Positions 27,036-35,708 of a DNA stretch of 64,000 nucleotides are shown here, one piece after another. Position 1 is the stretch's first letter; the number at the start of each line of letters is the position of its first letter. The stretch is from assembly GCF_014636315.1 (NCBI RefSeq), contig NZ_BMED01000003.1, forward strand, positions 620,001-684,000, written 5' to 3'. This DNA is from Parundibacterium terreum (GTDB taxonomy: Bacteria > Pseudomonadota > Gammaproteobacteria > Burkholderiales > Burkholderiaceae_D). Made by a program: the position numbers and the translations under genes. Below the pieces are notes generated by a model. That model saw only the letters and a program-made list of their open reading frames with translations, ran no database searches and was not told the DNA's origin.

Positions 27036-27840
27036 AGTTTCCTCCATTAAGGCTATGAAAAAAGAGGTTCATTCAATCGGCAATATTAGAAAATAATTTG
27101 TGAGTTTCTTTGCGCTGCAATCGCGAAGGTGTGTTTTGACAGCAATTAAAAATCAATCGTTGCAACAAAAATTGTTGATGCGTATTGGCAAGCGAAGTCC
27201 GCAAGATTCCGTGTTATTTCTAAATTTTTTTGCTTACCATTGCACCAAATGAAGTGATTCAAATGTGCGTGATCATTTCGCGACGGCGACGAGTCGCCAA
27301 AAAATCGAATATTTACTGAATTTTGAAAGGCGGTGTGTTAGTTGCTCTGCAATATCACCGGCTCGCTGTTTGTCAGTTATATAAAATGCGCGAGATTTGA
27401 TAGAGGTGGCAGGCATGACAAAGCATGCGGCCAAGCAATACAAGCTGGACATAGGAGTTTCCCGAGCAGAGTTTTAAATTTATTTGTGCCGTTGTAATCA
27501 CGACATCGTGTCTCAGGTTAGATGTTAAAAAATAAATATCAAGAATTATTTTTTGACAATATTTTAGACGCATCTCGAACAATGCTAGTGTGCTGGCGTC
27601 AATACAATTTAGTACAAGGCTGCCAATTTAATGACCTCATGCAATCTATAAAATCGCACGATGCGGCGTAGCTTTCCGCACTTGTGGGTAGGTGACTTAA
27701 GACCGTCAGGCGGGCCAAATCGCATCAGCGCTGACTTTACACGGCTCAAGCAGTTTGGTTAGATATTGGTTAAGAATGGTTAACAACACTTCACTTTGGC
27801 AAGACGCATAAACAGCATAAGGGTTCGAGGTTCAGAAGTG
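27036..27840. other. Gene-free AT-rich region next to the iterons, likely part of the replication origin
   Basis: About 800 bases have no supported gene. There are several very AT-rich stretches, notably 27520-27570, and short inverted repeats such as TTGCAACAAAAATTGTTG near 27160. I found no convincing DnaA box by eye. Being next to TrfA-type iterons, the region may contain the duplex-opening part of an origin; the -10 to -35 area of the DM9 gene should also lie at its left end. Confidence 0.4.
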
Positions 27841-27966
27841 GTACTTCATAGGTCGGTAATAGCGTACTTCATCAGTCGATAGGCCGTACTTCATAGGGCG
27901 ACTTAGCGTACCTCATAGATCGACCATTCGTACTTCATAGGTCGGTATGCAAACTTCATCGGGCGC
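27841..27966. repeat. Six 22-bp-spaced iterons (candidate oriV)
   Basis: Copies of GTACTTCATAGGTCGGT begin near 27841, 27864, 27886, 27908, 27930 and 27951, that is every 21-23 bases, two helical turns. Variation is in the last positions (GTCGG, GGCGA, ATCGA). The core TACTTCATAGGGCG resembles the RK2 iteron (ACTTGAGGGGCG) and shares its 22-bp spacing. The last copy overlaps the 3' end of the trfA-like gene. These features together point to TrfA-binding sites of a replication origin. Confidence 0.85.
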
Positions 27967-28855
27967 TACATTTGGATCGACAAAAATGTACTAGCTTGCC
28001 ATCGATTTTTGAGTCTGCGAGAAATTTGACACGCTCCAGTTCTGCCAAGGCATTTGCGACCAATTGTTTGAATTTTCTTGGCGTTACCGTCGTACATCCA
28101 GAGCCCAACTGCAATGTCGTTAACTTAAGCGGCATTGGATCACGATGTGATGCCAAATAACCATGCATCCAAGTTGCAAGGCCTGAAGGCAAATCTAGTC
28201 TTTGAGACCACTGCAACCGGGTGAAGTGAACGTTGCCAAACAAATCGACTAATTCGGGTGCTATAAATACTCTCCATTTAGGTAACCGCGCTCCTGATAT
28301 CTCGTCCTGCCATTCAAATTTAGGGATCATGGATAGACTCACAGCTCTCCCCAAACGTTTGGAAAGTATCGTCAGTGCCGTGGCCTGCATTCGTTGGAGA
28401 CTTTCGCGCAAGCGTTCAATATGACCTGGATTGGGCTTTGATTTGGCAAGACGCAATGCCTGCACCATGCTGTAAGCTGTAAATTCGATTGGACTACCGA
28501 TTGGCGCAATTCTCGCGAGGTGAATCAACTGCAACCATACTGATTCGTCGTATTGGCGCAACTCCTCGCCTGTATATGTGATGCGTGTTGATTGGCCAAT
28601 TATTCCAATTTCTTCGTTCTTGAAATATGCGCGCGGCTGCTTCCGATTCCTCGCATTGAACAAAGCGGAACGCAGGATTTCATTTGGCATGCAGCGAATT
28701 TCCTCACCCCATAACGGAAGCTGCAATTCGACAGTTCGAAGAACCTGTTCGGGCTGTCTAGGACGGTTCTTCGCTCTCTTTTCCATTCCACGCACGAGGG
28801 CAAGTAGATCCGTCTGGTTCGATGGGAAAATGTTATTGATGGCACGGAAAGTCAT
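27956..28855 (-). CDS. trfA: TrfA-family plasmid replication initiator
   Basis: The 299-residue protein matches RK2 TrfA along most of its length: LPLWGEEIRCMPNEILRSALFNARN early, then PRAYFKNEEI, ITYTGEELRQYDESVWLQLIH, PIGSPIEFTAYSMVQAL, LQRMQATALTIL, and near the end SHRDPMPLKLTTLQL. TrfA binds iterons as a monomer, opens the origin and recruits the host helicase. The gene ends inside the iteron array, and a small DNA-binding protein gene lies 17 bases upstream on the same strand. A later ATG near 28786 could give a shorter form, as in RK2, but this is not shown. It implies plasmid ancestry of the island. Confidence 0.87.
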   Translation of the reverse strand: MTFRAINNIFPSNQTDLLALVRGMEKRAKNRPRQPEQVLRTVELQLPLWGEEIRCMPNEILRSALFNARNRKQPRAYFKNEEIGIIGQSTRITYTGEELRQYDESVWLQLIHLARIAPIGSPIEFTAYSMVQALRLAKSKPNPGHIERLRESLQRMQATALTILSKRLGRAVSLSMIPKFEWQDEISGARLPKWRVFIAPELVDLFGNVHFTRLQWSQRLDLPSGLATWMHGYLASHRDPMPLKLTTLQLGSGCTTVTPRKFKQLVANALAELERVKFLADSKIDGKLVHFCRSKCSAR

Positions 28856-28872
28856 TGGTATAGAGATCTAAC

Positions 28873-29175
28873 TCAAGTTAAATCTGTTGAAAAGCGAGGG
28901 CGACCAATTGCCTTTACCGGGCTTTTTTCGTCTAGGGTCGTTTTTCTATGTCGATTGTTGGCAAGCGAATCAAGCCATTGCCGAATGTCAGATGCAAACC
29001 AGCACGCACGTCTTTTGCTAGGAAATGCAGTTATTGGCAGTTCACCACGATAGGCCATTTGAGATATGGCGCCCTCGGTTGTGCTAAGGAGGATGGCGAG
29101 CTCCGATCTTGAGACTATTGCTTGTGGCGCTAACTTACTAAACGTTTGCCTAAAATCTATATCAGCTCTTGTCAT
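28873..29175 (-). CDS. Small helix-turn-helix protein upstream of trfA
   Basis: The 100-residue protein has an excisionase/AlpA-like helix-turn-helix: VSRSELAILLSTTEGAISQM, then GELPITAFPSKRRACWFASDIRQWLDS. The C-terminal 28 residues are basic and unstructured. It starts the probable operon with trfA. It may control copy number or trfA expression, or serve as the excision factor for the island integrase; the sequence does not decide between these. A clear AGGAG-like ribosome site (GGAGATTTC region on the coding strand) precedes its ATG. Confidence 0.65.
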   Translation of the reverse strand: MTRADIDFRQTFSKLAPQAIVSRSELAILLSTTEGAISQMAYRGELPITAFPSKRRACWFASDIRQWLDSLANNRHRKTTLDEKSPVKAIGRPRFSTDLT

Positions 29176-29269
29176 TTGAAATCTCCTGTGATTTGCTGTT
29201 TGTCTGGATGTATCCTAAAATCTGAACACGAAATCAAGTAGGGCCAGTTTTTGAATTGGAGAAAAAGGT

Positions 29270-30022
29270 TTGAATGTCGGAGAAAACAAAGGGCGTAGAT
29301 TACGGCTGGCGATCGCTCGATTTGCAGCAATTCTTATTGAAGAGGCGAGAGATTTAACAGGCTTTACATTTTCCCAGCTAGACGAGTACCTAGGGTTACC
29401 TGATGGGCAGTCATACAGGTATTCACTGTACCCAATTTCTGGAAAAACTCGGTCACCGCAGGCTGCTGGAATTCAGCAATTAGAGGATAGAGTCGCCGCA
29501 CTGTTGAAACGTTGTTCGCATAAACTCGTAGTTGAAAACAATAGAAAACTGAACCCTGACATTCTTTTATCAGATGATCACGTCGAAGGTAGCCCAAATG
29601 ACGGATTGAACCTTAGGGGTTATGACGCTACCGATTTTCAAATCGGATACGAAGGTGATTGGCCTACCTATCGACGTCTAAAATATGATCGCTCCTCATT
29701 CGATGCATGCTTGGGAATAAGCGATATTTTGAAATCCGGAGAATTCGAGCTGCTTCCGGAGATGATTCGAATTTACGCTTGGCAATGGGGAATTCTTTGG
29801 AACAAGGGAATTCCTGGTGTCTCTCATTTAGAGGCAGGCATTGATCTCAAAATTCCTATTGAGTTGTATTTGCCTGCATTGGTAGAGCAAGCAAAAAATG
29901 AACGTGCTTTCATAGCTCAAGCAGTTCAAACGCAAGAGGGGAGAGGGAGTTTTGAGTCATTTCAGAGTCGCATGGCACTCCTGGAACGAGGGATGATTCA
30001 ACGAGGCCTAGCAATGAAATAA
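29270..30022 (+). CDS. Hypothetical 250-aa protein at the right end of the island
   Basis: I recognise no family. The protein is soluble-looking, with an N-terminal basic helix (KGRRLRLAIARFAAILIEEA), a segment that could fit a small HTH (LTGFTFSQLDEYLGLPDGQSY) and a charged C-terminal helix. It starts at TTG with GGAG eight bases upstream; an ATG four bases later is in another frame that soon ends. It is divergent from the small HTH gene, with a 94-base gap between them that could hold both promoters. The position next to trfA suggests a role in maintenance or regulation of the element. Confidence 0.6.
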   Translation: MNVGENKGRRLRLAIARFAAILIEEARDLTGFTFSQLDEYLGLPDGQSYRYSLYPISGKTRSPQAAGIQQLEDRVAALLKRCSHKLVVENNRKLNPDILLSDDHVEGSPNDGLNLRGYDATDFQIGYEGDWPTYRRLKYDRSSFDACLGISDILKSGEFELLPEMIRIYAWQWGILWNKGIPGVSHLEAGIDLKIPIELYLPALVEQAKNERAFIAQAVQTQEGRGSFESFQSRMALLERGMIQRGLAMK

Positions 30023-30036
30023 TTGTAAGGGCATTC

Positions 30037-30056
30037 TGCCGTAATTTTGCCGGAAT
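30037..30056 (+). repeat. Right candidate arm-type integrase site
   Basis: TGCCGTAATTTTGCCGGAAT repeats the left-end sequence at 14041-14060 in 16 of 20 bases and in the same orientation, again as two TGCCG boxes 11 bases apart. It lies about 95 bases inside attR. Confidence 0.45.
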
Positions 30057-30150
30057 CAGCCAGCAAACGAGAGAGATTAGTGGTGATCAGGGGTGATGAA
30101 ATTGCTTGTGAAATTAAGTGATGGCTGGTAACCTAATCATAGCTTGGTTT

Positions 30151-30203
30151 GACTCATAATCCGTTGGTACCGTGTTCGACTCACGGGAGGCCCACCAGAA
30201 TTT
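30151..30203 (+). repeat. attR: right copy of the 53-bp direct repeat
   Basis: This is an exact copy of 13903-13955 (tRNA from the anticodon arm through CCA plus six bases) without the 5' half of the tRNA. It is the displaced end of the original tRNA gene and marks the right end of the island. Confidence 0.93.
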
Positions 30204-30212
30204 ATGTAATAA

Positions 30213-30246
30213 AAAGCCTTTGCGGGAAATCGCAAAGGCTTTTTTG
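30213..30246 (+). terminator. Original terminator of the CAT tRNA gene
   Basis: AAGCCTTTGCG/CGCAAAGGCTT around GGAAAT, followed by six T, directly after attR. It is the chromosomal partner of the similar hairpin at 13970-13999. Confidence 0.85.
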
Positions 30247-30308
30247 TTTGCACGTTTCTTAAATTAAGCAAGAAATGGGTCATTATCGAAGCCTTGCGAA
30301 ATAGGAAA

Positions 30309-30602
30309 TTAGAAGTAAAAGCTATGAGCTTTGTTGTTATGAGTTTCTGGATTGCGACTGAATTCTAGAACTACGCTTTTCAAATGTTTTGTGCGCAGAT
30401 CGGCATTCATATTGATAGCTTGCAAGCACATTGCAACTGAATGAGCCTTTGGGCCAAATGGCGCAAAAACCGCCGTAGACTTTCCATTTGCAGTGATTAA
30501 GTTTATTCGATCAAAGCAGCCTGAGATATCATGTGATGCAACTCGAGTTATCTGACGATCATCCAATAAGCTAAAAGATGAGCGCGCAAATCGGGCCGCC
30601 AT
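30309..30602 (-). CDS. Possible small hypothetical protein (97 aa)
   Basis: The frame from ATG 30602 encodes 97 residues without recognised motifs (contains ITRVASHDISGCFDRIN and NADLRTKHLKSVVLEFS). Its ATG overlaps the stop of the cheW-like fragment upstream. There is no clear ribosome site. It may be a real small gene, a leftover of a longer one, or chance. Confidence 0.3.
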   Translation of the reverse strand: MAARFARSSFSLLDDRQITRVASHDISGCFDRINLITANGKSTAVFAPFGPKAHSVAMCLQAINMNADLRTKHLKSVVLEFSRNPETHNNKAHSFYF

Positions 30603-30865
30603 TAATGGCCATTCTCCGGCATCTCCTGCGCCAGCCTCTGCAGGAAATCGGCGCACTCAAACACGCTCAGCGTGAGCTGGGTGTCGTCTTCTGCGACGAT
30701 ATCGACCACTTCTTCCATTTCACTACGCAGGTCTGTGCTGGAGGTGTTGCGTGCCAGTTTGGAGGTAGGGAAGCGATTGTTATATCGTTGTCTGGTTCGT
30801 GTTGGTTAGCGGCGGCATCTTGTAAAGCCCGCACAGGTTGATAATGCTGAGCGATCTCTTAGGAG
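30602..30865 (-). pseudogene. Decayed 3' copy of the triple-CheW gene
   Basis: The minus-strand frame ends SKLARNTSSTDLRSEMEEVV..., through FECADFLQRLAQEMPENGH, which nearly repeats the C terminus of the intact protein encoded at 35709-37349. Farther upstream, bases 30811-30855 match the GLYQMPP region, but the roughly 100 bases between the two matches in the intact gene are missing. Nothing before that is present. It is therefore a truncated, internally deleted duplicate about 5 kb from its parent. Confidence 0.75.
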
Positions 30866-30923
30866 TAGAGCAAGATGCAGTAAGATTTGGTGAGACCATA
30901 AAAATGAAAGTACGCGAATTCCC

Positions 30924-31370
30924 TTAACGGTGTTCCCGCAAGATAGCTCGAATGCGTGAAATTTTCCCCCTTGGGGAATTGCAGATTCCCCAGATCATCC
31001 TACCGTTGGAAAACCATACTTCATAGATGTTTTCGTCCCTGGACTGGCGCAGGAAGGCAATGGATTCTAGTCTACCGAGACGGCTCAGCCCGATCTGGAA
31101 TTTTTTTGCCTGGCTGGCGGCAACCGCTGCCATGCCCGGCTCCATGTCTTCATAGTCGGGTGCACCGCGTTGCTGCGATTCTATGACTTTCCTAAGCTGA
31201 GCAATGTCGGGGGGATATTCTTTTTGTCTGCCGGGTTTCCCTGAAGCCTCGCTCTGAGTTTGCTGAACGTCCGCTCGTGCAGGTATGGCGGGCATGACGG
31301 CACACAGCAAGCATGCTACGCAAAAAGCACTTTCTGCCAGCGACAAATGGGGGCTATAAAAATAAGCCAT
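30924..31370 (-). CDS. Hypothetical exported protein
   Basis: The 148-residue protein starts with MAYFYSPHLSLAESAFCVACLLCAV and a likely signal cleavage after PARA. The mature part has a charged helix and ends in a small beta domain (LGRLESIAFLRQSRD, IYEVWFSNGRMIWGI). That domain resembles the extra C-terminal domain found in some class-C beta-lactamase-like hydrolases, one of which is encoded at 33520. An in-frame codon 81 bases upstream overlaps the response-regulator gene and would hide the signal, so ATG 31370 is preferred. The function is unknown. Confidence 0.6.
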   Translation of the reverse strand: MAYFYSPHLSLAESAFCVACLLCAVMPAIPARADVQQTQSEASGKPGRQKEYPPDIAQLRKVIESQQRGAPDYEDMEPGMAAVAASQAKKFQIGLSRLGRLESIAFLRQSRDENIYEVWFSNGRMIWGICNSPRGKISRIRAILREHR

Positions 31371-31437
31371 GCAGGATGTGATATGTGCCTTAATAGCGTA
31401 GTCGCGATACGTGGCGGATGGCGGTGTCCGGTGGGTC

Positions 31438-32079
31438 TTAAAGGTAGCCAAGTTCCACTCCGCGCAGAACAGCCCTTACCCGGTCGCGTACGCCTAGCTT
31501 GGACAGGATGCTGGAGACATGGTTTTTTATGGTTCCTTCACTGTTCTTCAAGGCCTCGGCAATTTCCCTGTTATTGAAGCCTCCGGCAACGAGGCGCAAG
31601 ATTTCGGTTTCGCGTATGGTAAGGATATCGGCCTGTTCCAAGCTGGGAAAAGAAGTAGCCGCATCGTGTAAGCCATGCAAGATCCGTTCGGTAAGGGCGG
31701 GGCGAAAGAGTGTGAGGCCACTAGCAACGCGGCGTATTGCATCAGCCAGATATTCGAGCGAGATATCTTTTAGCAGGAAGCCTTTGGCTCCCGCGCGCAT
31801 GCCTTGTAGCAAAGCTTCGTCATCGTCGAAAGTGGTGAGCAGTATAGTTGGCGGCAAGGCATCTTGCGCGGCCAGGTTCGTCAGCACTTCTAGTCCCGAC
31901 TCTCCCGGCATGCGTATATCCAGCAAAACGACGTCGGGGCTGAGCAGAGGGATTAAAGTTAGGGCCGCTTTTGCATCTCCGGCTTCGCCCGCCACGCTGA
32001 TGTCGCCGGTCAGATCCAACAGGCCTTTTATGCCGCTGCGTACCAGAGTCTGGTCGTCCACCAGCACGATGCGTATCAC
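31438..32079 (-). CDS. NarL/FixJ-family response regulator
   Basis: The 213-residue regulator has a receiver domain with the acidic pair VLVDDQ, phospho-acceptor Asp in DVVLLDIRMPG, and the switch Thr/Lys (LLTTFDDDEA; KGFLLKD). A LuxR-type HTH follows at about 150-205 (LTIRETEILRLVAGGFNNREIAEAL). Its start overlaps the stop of the histidine-kinase gene by four bases. Once phosphorylated it should bind DNA as a dimer; targets may include the neighbouring exported protein or beta-lactamase-like gene, but no operator was identified. Confidence 0.92.
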   Translation of the reverse strand: MIRIVLVDDQTLVRSGIKGLLDLTGDISVAGEAGDAKAALTLIPLLSPDVVLLDIRMPGESGLEVLTNLAAQDALPPTILLTTFDDDEALLQGMRAGAKGFLLKDISLEYLADAIRRVASGLTLFRPALTERILHGLHDAATSFPSLEQADILTIRETEILRLVAGGFNNREIAEALKNSEGTIKNHVSSILSKLGVRDRVRAVLRGVELGYL

Positions 32080-33305
32080 TTTGCGACTCCCGTTGGCAGC
32101 CAGATATTTATTGCCAAGCCGCGGGAAGGGTGGTTGGCAATGTCGAGGGTGCCGCGCAGCCCTTCGATCCTGCTGCGCATGCCTTTCAATCCGTTGCCTT
32201 CCTTCGTCTCTGGCATCCCCTTGCCGTTGTCACTGATATTCGCAGCGATGCCCTGTTCTTGCATCGTCATGTTCACTTCGGCGTCTGAGGCACCAGAGTG
32301 GCGTATGACATTGGTAATGGCTTCCTGAATACACCTGAACAAGGCATGTGCAATTTCCGGATCGCCTATCGATATTGCGTCGTCGTAGTGCAGGCTGATT
32401 CTTGGCGTGGGTACGCCGCTGCAAAGAATATCAAGCGAACGACGTAAGTCAATGAAATGTTCCTCGCGTTCTGCACTGACGACTCCGCGTATTTCCGTTA
32501 GCAGGCTTTGCGCCAAGCTACGTGAAATGTGAAAGGATGAGTGCGCGCTGTCTCCGGCGTGGCGTAGTCCTAGCTCCAGGTGAAGGTTCAGTGCACTCAG
32601 ATGATGGCCGATTGCATCATGCAGGTTGCGGGAAATCCTTGTCCGTTCTGACATGCGTAAAGTATCGCGGAGCAGCTTTTGCGTCGCAAGCAGCTCCGCG
32701 TGGGAAATGGCCAGCCTGAGGCGCCCTTCGCGCTCTATAGAGGCAAGGTAGCCAACCCCGAAAGAAACCGCCATCCAGACCATGCTCATGCACAGTTGCT
32801 GTAGATCGCCGACCAGGTCCAGCGGCGGCAATCTGCCTATTCCCAGAATGTCCGGCAGTTGCAGCAGTGCATATCCCCCCAACTGGGCAAGCAGCCATAA
32901 GACGGCTTGGCGGTGCTTTAGTACAAATGCCAGCTCTACCGCAACGATCACGAGCAACTGGGTTTCTACGGCCAAAGCGATAAAGAGTTGTGCGCACAGC
33001 AGTAACGCGCCCCAGGGAGAGTTCTCGGGAACAGGCGCGCTGGTACGGCGCCAGAACGTCCATGCAAAAGTAGCTGCCAGCAAGACATACAGGCTTACAT
33101 AAGCCCAGAATTTTTGCGTGCCTGTTTCGGCATTGGTGCTGGCGAAAAATGCCCATAGGGCTTCCATTGCCAGACTGAGAGGTGTGAGGATGAAAGGGAA
33201 GACTTTCGGCCCTGCCGTCAGCAGCGATACCAGACCCGTCGCAACGATGGCGCTCCACGCAAACAAGCCGACGGCGCCAATCAGGTTATTTGTGATGCGT
33301 TTCAT
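32076..33305 (-). CDS. Sensor histidine kinase (NarX/DesK type)
   Basis: The 409-residue kinase has about six hydrophobic segments in its first 200 residues and no large periplasmic domain. A dimerisation/phospho-acceptor helix of HisKA_3 type (RISRNLHDAIGHHLSALNLHLEL) and an ATPase domain (AHALFRCIQEAITNVIRHSGA, ISDNGKGMPE, GLKGMRSRIEGLRG) follow. It phosphorylates the regulator encoded by the overlapping gene. The multi-pass membrane sensor suggests detection of membrane state or a small molecule, but the signal cannot be read. Confidence 0.92.
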   Translation of the reverse strand: MKRITNNLIGAVGLFAWSAIVATGLVSLLTAGPKVFPFILTPLSLAMEALWAFFASTNAETGTQKFWAYVSLYVLLAATFAWTFWRRTSAPVPENSPWGALLLCAQLFIALAVETQLLVIVAVELAFVLKHRQAVLWLLAQLGGYALLQLPDILGIGRLPPLDLVGDLQQLCMSMVWMAVSFGVGYLASIEREGRLRLAISHAELLATQKLLRDTLRMSERTRISRNLHDAIGHHLSALNLHLELGLRHAGDSAHSSFHISRSLAQSLLTEIRGVVSAEREEHFIDLRRSLDILCSGVPTPRISLHYDDAISIGDPEIAHALFRCIQEAITNVIRHSGASDAEVNMTMQEQGIAANISDNGKGMPETKEGNGLKGMRSRIEGLRGTLDIANHPSRGLAINIWLPTGVAK

Positions 33306-33519
33306 TGAGACTTGATCATGGAAGTGCCGGGTGGTATCGATGGCAGGATTAACAGAGTGGCGGGAATGGTGGCACTGGTAGAGGCCGCAGAGAATTCTAC
33401 ACCATGATTCCTACGCAACCTTGGCGAAAAATAAAAAAACCAGTTATGACTTTCGGCACATGTGCGCGTGGGAATCGCCGTGTCATGATCAGGCCCCTGT
33501 ACTTTTCAGAACCTTCCTT

Positions 33520-34716
33520 ATGCGCATACATAAACCTCGCTGGCCCGTATTCTCCCTGCTGATTTTCTTGTGTTCCGGTTGCGGTGGCGGGAGTAGCGAC
33601 ACTCCTACAAAATTTCCAACGCCTGGCCTGCTACATGCTTGTCCAGCACTACCCGCGTCAACAGCGCCGGAGGGCAGTCTGTCCGCAACGATCGATGCCT
33701 TAGTTGCGAACGAAATGGAGGCGGCGGGATTGCCTGGTATGGAAATCTCCCTGTCCAAAGGAGGCCGTATTCTTTATTCGCATTCATACGGCTATGCCGA
33801 CCTTTCTGCTTGTCAGCCTGCGAAGACGAATACAGCGTATCAAATGGGATCAGTCACCAAGCAATTCACGGCCGCCGCCATACTGCAGCTACAGGATGCG
33901 GGCAAACTCAAGCTGGACGACCCGGTGAACGCCTATTTGCCAAGATACGCTTTTGATCCGAATCTGAGCTTGCGCATGTTGTTGAATCAGACATCCGGCC
34001 TGCCTGACTATGTCGAGTTTGCTGCGGCCCCGTCGTGGACGGGTGGTGCCGCACAAGCTTCGATATTGGCGGCTATTTCCCATGCACCTTCCCTGTTTGT
34101 CGCGGGTTCGGCCTATACCTACAGCAACAGCAATTATTTTATTCTCGGCGCCATTATTGAACACGTTAGCGGCCGCAGCTATGCCGACTACCTAGCGCAG
34201 CACATTCTGTTGCCACTAGGGCTAGCAAATACTTCTTATCTTAACCCGACAGCAACCGCAATGCCGTACACCTATACGCGCCCATTACTACCCGGCGCAC
34301 AGGGTCTCGCTCCAGGCATAGTGCCTGACTCTTCCTACCTGTTCGCTGCGGGGGCCCTCTGGACAACTGCCGAGGATCTGAACAAATGGGACGCCGCGCT
34401 GCTCAATGGGGAGGTCATTCCTGCGGCATTGTTTGCTATGGCAGTGATGCCTCCTGCGACGGTCCCGGTATTTCAGCAGGCACCGACTGCGTCTCCTTAT
34501 GCGATGGGGTGGATACGCAACTCGCTGGCAGGGCATCCTTTTGTTTGGCACAACGGCAAGACTTACGCGTACACGGCATTTAACGGCATGTTCCTGGACG
34601 ACGGTTTTTCGGTTTCTGTACTGACCAATGTGGACATACAAGAGGATACGCCGCTGCTTGCTTTTTCTACAAAATTGATTCAAGCGGTTTGCGCCGCCTC
34701 ACCGGCTTCATGCTGA
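33520..34716 (+). CDS. Class-C beta-lactamase-like serine hydrolase, lipoprotein
   Basis: The 398-residue protein starts with a lipoprotein signal (FSLLIFLCSGC) followed by a glycine-rich linker. The catalytic core has S-x-x-K in MGSVTKQFTAA, the Y-x-N motif in YTYSNSNYF, and a late H-N-G (VWHNGKTYAY) in place of K-T-G. This is the pattern of esterase/peptidase EstB-like or AmpC-like hydrolases. It is probably anchored in the outer membrane facing the periplasm. Upstream in-frame codons would add 33 non-signal residues. It is divergent from the two-component genes, which might regulate it. Whether it hydrolyses beta-lactams is unknown. Confidence 0.85.
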   Translation: MRIHKPRWPVFSLLIFLCSGCGGGSSDTPTKFPTPGLLHACPALPASTAPEGSLSATIDALVANEMEAAGLPGMEISLSKGGRILYSHSYGYADLSACQPAKTNTAYQMGSVTKQFTAAAILQLQDAGKLKLDDPVNAYLPRYAFDPNLSLRMLLNQTSGLPDYVEFAAAPSWTGGAAQASILAAISHAPSLFVAGSAYTYSNSNYFILGAIIEHVSGRSYADYLAQHILLPLGLANTSYLNPTATAMPYTYTRPLLPGAQGLAPGIVPDSSYLFAAGALWTTAEDLNKWDAALLNGEVIPAALFAMAVMPPATVPVFQQAPTASPYAMGWIRNSLAGHPFVWHNGKTYAYTAFNGMFLDDGFSVSVLTNVDIQEDTPLLAFSTKLIQAVCAASPASC

Positions 34717-35363
34717 AAACGGCCGGACATGGTAATGCAGTGCGGGCCTTCTGTACGCGGGTACTGGCCGCCTTGCTTGGCTGCCTGATAACCGCATCTT
34801 TCATGTATACCGTCGGCAAGGGCGCGAGTAGCACGGGCTCCGTGCGTGACCGCTTGGATTTACAGCCGCAGGTGTCCACAGCATTGATCATTATCCCTGC
34901 GGAGATACCCCGCCTTTTCGCTCTGCCGATGAAAAAAAGACAGACTGCTCGGGCTGCGCGTCACGGGGAGAAGGGCACTTCAGGATTATTGAGTACAGAG
35001 CAAGCCCGGGTACTGCCCGTTGCAGGGAGAGACGAAGCGCAGGCTTCCATGCCGGACGCAATCCCGGGCCAGGCACTGGCAGAGTTGACTATTGACAGCG
35101 GCACGATCGGGAAGGCTTATCGAGACAGCCGCACTGAAATACGGCGCATGGCGGATGCGGTGAAAAAGCCACTGGAGGCAAAGTTTAAAAGCAAGTTCGA
35201 CTTCTTCCAGGATGCCGCGGTTGAGGCGGCTGTACCGGCTTGCATTAGCAAGAACGGCGATGCGCTCAAGCATGATATTCCGCACTTGGGACCGGTGATC
35301 TTGGCGGATGAACTGGCCCTGCCGTTTTTCGTCCACGCCGTGCTGAAAGGAAAATGTAAGTGA
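34689..35363 (+). CDS. Hypothetical membrane-anchored protein
   Basis: I recognise no family. After a basic start there is one hydrophobic segment (RVLAALLGCLITASFMYTVG), followed by about 170 residues likely in the periplasm. The C-terminal part has a charged helix (EIRRMADAVKKPLEAKFKSKFDFF) and two cysteines (PACISKNG, KGKCK). The frame overlaps the end of the beta-lactamase-like gene by 28 bases if the first TTG is used; ATG 34710 would lower the overlap to 7. The overlap suggests cotranscription with that gene. Confidence 0.55.
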   Translation: MRRLTGFMLKTAGHGNAVRAFCTRVLAALLGCLITASFMYTVGKGASSTGSVRDRLDLQPQVSTALIIIPAEIPRLFALPMKKRQTARAARHGEKGTSGLLSTEQARVLPVAGRDEAQASMPDAIPGQALAELTIDSGTIGKAYRDSRTEIRRMADAVKKPLEAKFKSKFDFFQDAAVEAAVPACISKNGDALKHDIPHLGPVILADELALPFFVHAVLKGKCK

Positions 35364-35708
35364 GCATCACCATATACATAATACTTTGCTGGCCTAAGTT
35401 GGCTGAAATATAGCAGCTTTATCCTCTGAACGAATGCTTGGGCGAGGCCTAAGATGACATAGCTCCAGACGGTCGGAAATCAGCGAATGAGGACTTTAAC
35501 GATGAGACCACTAAGTTCGATCAAATTGGATTGTGGAATTCAAGCGTGCTTCGAAGACATCATGCCGGCACTTGGTATTCCCATTTTTTAACAATATCAA
35601 GAGCAATTTCAATCGAGGTATAAGCTGTTAAGTAAGATCGAGTTACGGACTTGGATTAAATCCATGCCCTTCTTGCTTTTCCGCGTGAAGCATAACGCAC
35701 AAAGTGAG
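35364..35708. other. Gene-free gap
   Basis: These 345 bases are AT-richer than the flanks. No frame longer than about 30 codons is convincing, and no terminator or RNA structure is evident. Confidence 0.4.

Noticed and set aside
27841..27966. CRISPR array in the trfA region
   Set aside because: Repeats of about 17 bp with 5-bp gaps next to a TrfA gene fit iterons, not CRISPR.
35502..35591. 29-codon frame in the gap before the CheW gene
   Set aside because: Too short, no ribosome site and no homologous motif.
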